Below are positions 7,053 to 9,684 of a DNA stretch of 9,684 bases, piece by piece; positions within the stretch are counted from its first letter, which is position 1, and each line of letters opens with the position of its first letter. The DNA is from JAJPKE01 sp052143275 (GTDB lineage Bacteria; Chloroflexota; Ktedonobacteria; Ktedonobacterales; JADMIN01): assembly GCA_052143275.1 (NCBI GenBank), contig JBKQTH010000328.1, positions 1 through 9,684 of the forward strand. The letters are read 5' to 3'. The translations under genes were made by a program, and so were the position numbers. The notes under the pieces were generated by a model that worked only from the letters and a program-made list of their open reading frames with translations, did not search any database and was not told the DNA's origin.

Positions 7053-7826
7053 ATGGCACGTCAACGGGCACATCGAAGGGCGGTTCTACCGATGGGTGAC
7101 ATGTTTTCTGTGGGGGGATGCGATTGCTCGTGCAATCCCTCCGGCCAGACAGTGACTATCAAAGGATGTAATTCCTTTGTCTTCACTAATGGGCAATCGG
7201 TTCAAGTATGGAACCATTCTGGCGGGACACTCCTTTACACTGACACCACCAATAGTTCTGGCCAGATCAGTGTCCCAGTAGGCACCTACTGGTTCATTCC
7301 ATCCAATGGGAGATTCGCGGGCCAGAATTACACTGTCACAACAGGCACAAACACGATTACATTCGCGGCCGCGACCGGTTATGCGTGTTCCTGCTCCAAT
7401 CTCTGGTTCGCCATACCAACCACAGTTTATTGGACGGATTCAGATGTAACCTTAAAGCCTATTACATATAACACGACATTTCTAATTTGGAACAGTGTAA
7501 CTTACAACATGAGCGGATCAATCGCAGGATCCGGCATAGGCGGTGGAGGATGCACATCCGGTTCGGGTCATCCAAGCCTTTCGATTGGTTTTTCATGTAC
7601 AGGCGGTCCACAGCGTTCGTGGGGCGAATGTATTTGTGGTGGTGGAGTGTATCTGTACGAAATTCTAGGAGTTGGTTGCGGTTCATCACAACCTGGATCT
7701 TATGGAGCATCGTTTGGATTTTCTAGCACAACCAACCCACCATTTTCATTTTCGGGTCCGCTTCCTACTTACCAACAAGGCAATCTTGCGGATCCAGTAA
7801 CCGGAAATGTGACGATCAGCGAATGA
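7053..7826 (+). CDS. Cysteine-rich beta protein, tail-tip or receptor-binding candidate
   Basis: With the ATG at 7053 the product is 257 aa and starts MARQRAHRRAVLPMGDMF, a basic leader without a signal peptide. Eleven cysteines lie at residues 23, 25, 27, 39, 112, 114, 167, 182, 193, 195 and 209, many as C-x-C pairs, which suggests metal binding or disulfides. Residues 39-105 (VQVWNHSGGTLLYTDTTNSS then GQISVPVGTYWFIPSNGRFA) look like a CnaB/carboxypeptidase-regulatory-type beta sandwich. A second unit starts near IPTTVYWTDSDVTL (121-134). The C-terminus is Gly/Ser-rich. Base composition differs from the operon: 28 of 60 bases are G+C in 7141-7200 and 19 of 60 in 7441-7500, against 38 of 60 in 541-600. 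That fits a recently acquired, fast-evolving host-contact gene. The stop overlaps the next start (ATGA, 7823-7826). The function is inferred from position. Confidence 0.65.
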   Translation: MARQRAHRRAVLPMGDMFSVGGCDCSCNPSGQTVTIKGCNSFVFTNGQSVQVWNHSGGTLLYTDTTNSSGQISVPVGTYWFIPSNGRFAGQNYTVTTGTNTITFAAATGYACSCSNLWFAIPTTVYWTDSDVTLKPITYNTTFLIWNSVTYNMSGSIAGSGIGGGGCTSGSGHPSLSIGFSCTGGPQRSWGECICGGGVYLYEILGVGCGSSQPGSYGASFGFSSTTNPPFSFSGPLPTYQQGNLADPVTGNVTISE

Positions 7827-8164
7827 CTCCAGAACTTCGCGCTACTCTTGAACGATGGTTGACCTCCGATAACGAGGTCGAACGGCGCCATGCCCAGCAT
7901 CGGCTTGGCCAGTCCAAACCGTTGGAATATCCCTCCCTCTTCCAGCAGGCCACGAATGCCGCCAAGGCCATCGGTTCTGTGGTCGCCTCGGCAGTCCGCA
8001 GCGAGCCTGTCAGCGTGCCCCAGGAGGAGCAGGACCGCCGGCTGGCGATCTGCCATGCCTGCGAGTTCTGGGATTCTAGACAAGGCCGATGCTCGAAATG
8101 CGGCTGCTTCGGCCAGTGGAAGACGTGGCTGGCCTCGCAGCGATGCCCGATCGGGAAGTGGTGA
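7823..8164 (+). CDS. Zinc-knuckle protein with C-terminal CP-GKW motif, 113 aa
   Basis: The N-terminal half is helical (MTPELRATLERWLTSDNEVE; QQATNAAKAIGSVVASAVRS). The C-terminal 40 residues form a compact cysteine cluster: C77-H-x-C80, C90-x2-C93-G-C95, then K100 and C108-P-x-G-K-W at the very end. Two CxxC-type knuckles point to a zinc ribbon or rubredoxin-like fold. Proteins ending in this CGC...K...CPxGKW pattern occur in phage tail modules, but I know of no established function. It could be a structural tip component or a chaperone. The ATG overlaps the previous stop as ATGA, so it is translationally coupled to the cysteine-rich gene, whose many cysteines it might serve. That link is speculative. 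Confidence 0.7.
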   Translation: MTPELRATLERWLTSDNEVERRHAQHRLGQSKPLEYPSLFQQATNAAKAIGSVVASAVRSEPVSVPQEEQDRRLAICHACEFWDSRQGRCSKCGCFGQWKTWLASQRCPIGKW

Positions 8165-8176
8165 ACTCTTGCCCCT

Positions 8177-8428
8177 ATGGACTCGCCTGATCCCACCACC
8201 GATCCCGAGATCGCGGCCGACGACCAGGTCGATGACATCGTCGACGCCTTGGCGGACGACGCCCAGGCCCGGCTCTGGCTGCGCGCGGTGACGGCATCAG
8301 CCGACACGCTGGGGAAGATGCCCGAGGCAGCCGTCATCGATTGCCGAGTGCGGCATGCGGTCGACATGGCGCTGATCGCCGCGGCGGAGCGGATCGGCCG
8401 GCTCTGCCGGAGTGACCTTGGCGCATGA
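8177..8428 (+). CDS. Small acidic helical protein, 83 aa, unknown function
   Basis: The first 28 residues are strongly acidic (PDPTTDPEIAADDQVDDIVD). The rest is Ala/Arg-rich and helical (ALADDAQARLWLRAVTASAD, then VRHAVDMALIAAAERIGRLC), with cysteines near residues 56 and 77. The gene starts 12 bases after the zinc-knuckle stop and is the last plus-strand gene of the module. It lacks a visible ribosome binding site, so it probably relies on re-initiation. I do not recognise a family. The acidic tail could mimic DNA or bind a basic partner, but nothing confirms this. Codon positions look protein-like and no better frame exists here. Confidence 0.55.
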   Translation: MDSPDPTTDPEIAADDQVDDIVDALADDAQARLWLRAVTASADTLGKMPEAAVIDCRVRHAVDMALIAAAERIGRLCRSDLGA

Positions 8429-8467
8429 AAAGGCCCCATGACGCATCATAGGGTACTGTCACGGGGC
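8428..8467 (-). terminator. Reverse-strand intrinsic terminator (distal of two)
   Basis: Arms 8433-8442 (GCCCCATGAC) and 8458-8467 (GTCACGGGGC) pair around a 15-base loop. On the minus-strand RNA the one non-Watson-Crick position is a G-U wobble, giving 10 pairs; on the plus strand it is an A-C mismatch. The minus strand then reads CTTTTC. Orientation therefore favours ending transcripts from the right-hand genes. Confidence 0.6.
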
Positions 8468-8493
8468 AAAAGGTTCCCTTTACACAGGGAATC
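8468..8493 (-). terminator. Reverse-strand hairpin with T run (proximal of two)
   Basis: On the minus strand TTCCCT (8491-8486) pairs with AGGGAA (8479-8474) around a six-base loop, followed after two bases by TTTT (8471-8468). The stem is short and A+T-containing, so alone it would be weak. It lies right after the stop of the 65-aa gene and is immediately followed by the stronger hairpin. Confidence 0.45.
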
Positions 8494-8497
8494 TGTC

Positions 8498-8695
8498 TCA
8501 AATTGCCGCGGTCGCGATCGACTTCTTCCTGCCTGGGCGCTTTTTCGCCGCGGCCACGGCTGTCGTTCCAGACCTGGCATTCTCCACAGTCATTCCGATC
8601 TTGATCCCGTTCTGTAACCTTTCCAGGTTGGGCCCGCAACAGGCCATCAGGGCCTGGCCGAGTCGCTCCCATTTCCCACTTCCGGCTTGCGCCAT
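8498..8695 (-). CDS. Small basic protein, 65 aa, unknown function
   Basis: The product has two parts: MAQAGSGKWERLGQALMACC with GPNLERLQNGIKIGMTVEN, then a basic Ala-rich tail (AVAAAKKRPGRKKSIATAAI). The tail resembles nucleic-acid-binding tails. AGGGG lies six bases before the ATG on the minus strand, a sound ribosome binding site. Two terminator-like hairpins follow the stop within 70 bases. The gene sits 59 bases after the winged-helix gene on the same strand, so they may share a transcript. A longer reverse frame across 8334-8813 conflicts with this one and has weaker protein character. I recognise no family. A small regulator or DNA-associated protein is plausible. Confidence 0.55.
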   Translation of the reverse strand: MAQAGSGKWERLGQALMACCGPNLERLQNGIKIGMTVENARSGTTAVAAAKKRPGRKKSIATAAI

Positions 8696-8754
8696 CAGAT
8701 TCCCCTTTCACTTCCTTACTCCACGCCCCACACCGCGCGAGGCGAACAGATATG

Positions 8755-9156
8755 TTATCCACAATTGTGTTTACGATGTCGAGCATATTCCTTGCGCATC
8801 CGCTCGCGGCCATAGAGTTTTACGCAAATAGTGTGGAGTTTCGACCGGCGCCGTGGTTTCCGGATTGGCGGTAGAAGCACAGGCGGCAGCTCAGGCCGCG
8901 GTGGCACTGTGACTTTGCGTCGCTCTTGGATATGCGCGCCGGCTTCCGGCGGCAACTCACCGCTGGCGACCAGTTCCTCGCGGATCTTGCACATCCGGTT
9001 CGTAGTGCCGCACACCCCGTGGGCGCGCAGGCGGCGCAAGGTGACCCATTCACCAGCGTTCAGGATCTCACAGGATGCGCGCAGAATTTTGGCGCGCAGG
9101 ACCTCGGTGGATGTCCAGTTCCACTGGTCCCTGCGCTCGTAGACACCGATAGGCAT
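8755..9156 (-). CDS. Predicted winged-helix DNA-binding protein, 133 aa
   Basis: The N-terminus MPIGVYERRDQ resembles the MPxGVYxR opening of several phage DNA-binding proteins. Residues about 20-68 (LRAKILRASCEILNAGEWVT, then LRRLRAHGVCGTTNRMCKIR and EELVASGEL) fit a helix-turn-helix with a wing: helix, short helix after 'EWVT', recognition helix 'TTNRMCKIREELVASGEL'. A proline-rich linker follows (VPPRPELPPVLLPPIRKPRR), then a basic tail with Cys and His (HTICVKLYGRERM; RHRKHNCG). GAGGAG about five bases before the ATG supports the start. A perfect hairpin at 9170-9189 abuts that ribosome binding site, and an ACAATTGT palindrome lies further upstream, so autoregulation is plausible. Probably a phage transcription regulator; the family is not identified. 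Confidence 0.6.
   Translation of the reverse strand: MPIGVYERRDQWNWTSTEVLRAKILRASCEILNAGEWVTLRRLRAHGVCGTTNRMCKIREELVASGELPPEAGAHIQERRKVTVPPRPELPPVLLPPIRKPRRRSKLHTICVKLYGRERMRKEYARHRKHNCG
8760..8769. promoter_or_regulatory. CACAATTGTG palindrome, possible operator
   Basis: This perfect 10-bp palindrome lies at the end of the winged-helix gene, about 65 bases before the start of the 65-aa gene. Its ACAATTGT core recurs at 9241-9248 over a promoter -10, upstream of the winged-helix gene. Two copies, each upstream of a minus-strand start, suggest an operator, but the evidence is thin. Confidence 0.25.
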
Positions 9157-9169
9157 TGGATCTCCTCTT

Positions 9170-9189
9170 GGTCGTGAGCGATCACGACC
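9170..9189 (-). promoter_or_regulatory. Perfect hairpin abutting the ribosome binding site of the winged-helix gene
   Basis: GGTCGTGA (9170-9177) and TCACGACC (9182-9189) pair perfectly over eight bases around a four-base loop. On the minus strand the stem ends within about three bases of the GAGGAG ribosome binding site. It could act as a DNA operator, as an RNA hairpin bound by a protein, or as a stabiliser. There is no T run, so it is not a terminator. Confidence 0.45.
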
Positions 9190-9217
9190 CCGGCGCCTGA
9201 CCCTACCCTGCCTGAAG

Positions 9218-9245
9218 TTGATTGTGCATGCATCTGGTGTACAAT
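9218..9245 (+). promoter_or_regulatory. Sigma70-type promoter of the putative small RNA
   Basis: TTGATT (9218-9223), a 16-base spacer and TACAAT (9240-9245) form a good vegetative promoter; -35 has four and -10 five consensus bases. Two palindromes overlap it: TGCATGCA (9225-9232) in the spacer and ACAATTGT (9241-9248) across the -10. This is a typical position for repressor binding. Transcription would start near 9252. Confidence 0.6.
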
Positions 9246-9251
9246 TGTCTT

Positions 9252-9324
9252 AGGTAGGAATCTCGATTCCTTTGATCCCCGTGGAGGTTGACCGCCAAAT
9301 AAATCGGCCTCCACGGGGGTTTTT
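9252..9324 (+). ncRNA. Putative small non-coding RNA, about 73 nt
   Basis: A promoter and an intrinsic terminator bracket a short stretch with no usable reading frame. The RNA would start near 9252, fold a 5' hairpin AGGAAT-CTCG-ATTCCT (9256-9271), and end in a long terminator stem with a 12-base loop (CCGCCAAATAAA) and five T. The loop and the single-stranded joint are possible pairing sites. It lies between two minus-strand genes and is antisense to any transcript running from the J-domain gene into the winged-helix gene. It could regulate that module, act in trans, or be an attenuated leader. It does not look like a tRNA or any RNA family I can name. Confidence 0.5.
9277..9324 (+). terminator. 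Strong intrinsic terminator
   Basis: CCCCGTGGAGG (9277-9287) pairs perfectly with CCTCCACGGGG (9308-9318). The stem extends by four pairs, two of them G-U, to a 12-base loop. After one G come five T (9320-9324). On the minus strand no T run follows, so it works in the plus direction only. No plus-strand coding gene lies upstream after 8428, which points to a small-RNA transcript. Confidence 0.8.
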
Positions 9325-9330
9325 GCGCGC

Positions 9331-9684
9331 TCATTGCGACATCATCCGGTCATAGGCTTCGTTCACCGCGGCCATCGCCTCGTCAGACCCGCCATGATCG
9401 GGATGGCACTCGCGGGCCTTGCGATGGTAAGCGGCCCGGACCTGGTCTGGAGTGGCCTCAGGGGGCAAACCGAGGACGGCGTAGAACTGGGCGTTCGACT
9501 CGGCGATGAATAGCAGATAGGCTTCCATATTCTCCTGCTGTTCGGCCTGCTTTCGGGCCTTCTCTTCCCATCGATGCCATCTCAGGTTCTCGGCCCGAAA
9601 TTCCTCACTTCGCTTGTAATCCGGGTTCTCATGCTGGCGAAGTACCCGTTCCAGCTTGGCGAGCCGGCACCAGTCCTTGCGATC
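9331..9684 (-). CDS. J-domain (DnaJ-like) co-chaperone, C-terminal part (5' end outside window)
   Basis: The frame stays open to the window edge, so at least 117 residues are present and the start is outside. Residues 1-52 of the visible part are charged and helical (KLERVLRQHENPDYKRSEEF, ENLRWHRWEEKARKQAEQQE). The C-terminal 50 residues are a J domain: FYAVLGLPPEATPDQVRAAY, then RKARECHPDHGGSDEAMAAV. It contains the invariant HPD tripeptide and the following helix. J domains stimulate the ATPase of Hsp70 (DnaK). Here the domain is at the C-terminus rather than the N-terminus of classical DnaJ, and no Gly/Phe or zinc region follows. An internal ATG at 9528 with AGGAG only three bases before it is a less likely start. 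In a phage setting it may recruit host DnaK for replication or assembly. Confidence 0.8.
   Translation of the reverse strand, partial: DRKDWCRLAKLERVLRQHENPDYKRSEEFRAENLRWHRWEEKARKQAEQQENMEAYLLFIAESNAQFYAVLGLPPEATPDQVRAAYHRKARECHPDHGGSDEAMAAVNEAYDRMMSQ

Noticed and set aside
8334..8813. 159-codon reverse open frame
   Set aside because: It overlaps three better-supported genes and the terminator hairpins. Its composition is irregular, and the 65-aa frame inside has its own ribosome binding site and is followed by terminators.
9228..9257. Leader peptide in front of the terminator (ATG 9228)
   Set aside because: It would be nine codons, its start lies upstream of the expected transcription start, and there is no ribosome binding site.
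9252..9324. tRNA or tRNA-like attachment site
   Set aside because: The hairpins lack a cloverleaf, anticodon arm and GTTCGA-type T-loop.
1..9684. CRISPR array, diversity-generating retroelement, insertion sequence, rRNA
   Set aside because: No regularly spaced repeats, reverse transcriptase, template/variable repeat pair, transposase or rRNA signature is visible on either strand.

Overview
The window is G+C-rich and looks like a prophage, or a phage-derived particle locus, in a planctomycete. The host assignment rests on the reverse-strand gene at 2604-3518. It opens with an LExLExRxLLS-type motif, the N-terminal signature of planctomycete extracellular proteins, followed by right-handed beta-helix repeats. 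The phage assignment rests on gene order and protein type: a ParB-like fragment, a small membrane protein, a Mu gpG-like virion morphogenesis candidate, a tape-measure-like coiled-coil protein, a 992-residue tail hub/tip candidate and a set of small tail-tip genes. Most of these overlap by the ATGA or TGATG arrangement of translationally coupled phage late genes.

Layout. 1-2607 (+) holds four overlapping genes, the first cut by the window edge. 2604-3518 (-) is the beta-helix surface protein, inserted against the operon; it shares the CTAG stop tetranucleotide with the tape-measure candidate. 3519-3684 holds its leader, with a strong ribosome binding site, a nested inverted repeat and a possible promoter. 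3685-8428 (+) resumes the tail module: hub, coiled-coil/beta protein, an 11-cysteine protein of low G+C content, a Cys-rich zinc-knuckle protein and a small acidic protein. 8428-8493 carries two reverse-strand hairpins with T runs. 8498-9156 (-) has a small basic protein and a predicted winged-helix DNA-binding protein. 9157-9330 is a dense regulatory region. 9331-9684 (-) is the C-terminal part of a J-domain protein that runs off the window.

How the parts may work together. The plus-strand genes would build the tail: morphogenesis factor, length ruler, hub, then host-contacting tip proteins, which are also the most A+T-rich. The minus-strand genes on the right look like a regulatory or early module. 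The surface protein inside the tail operon resembles a 'moron', a cargo gene expressed independently of the phage late genes. All functional roles here are inferred from domain recognition and position.

The least expected elements are non-coding: a complete promoter plus intrinsic terminator that would make an RNA of about 73 nt (9252-9324); a 15-base match to the complement of the 16S rRNA 3' end directly abutting a start codon (7038-7052); and the structured leader of the beta-helix gene (3557-3629). No tRNA, rRNA, CRISPR array, integrase, transposase or reverse transcriptase was found.
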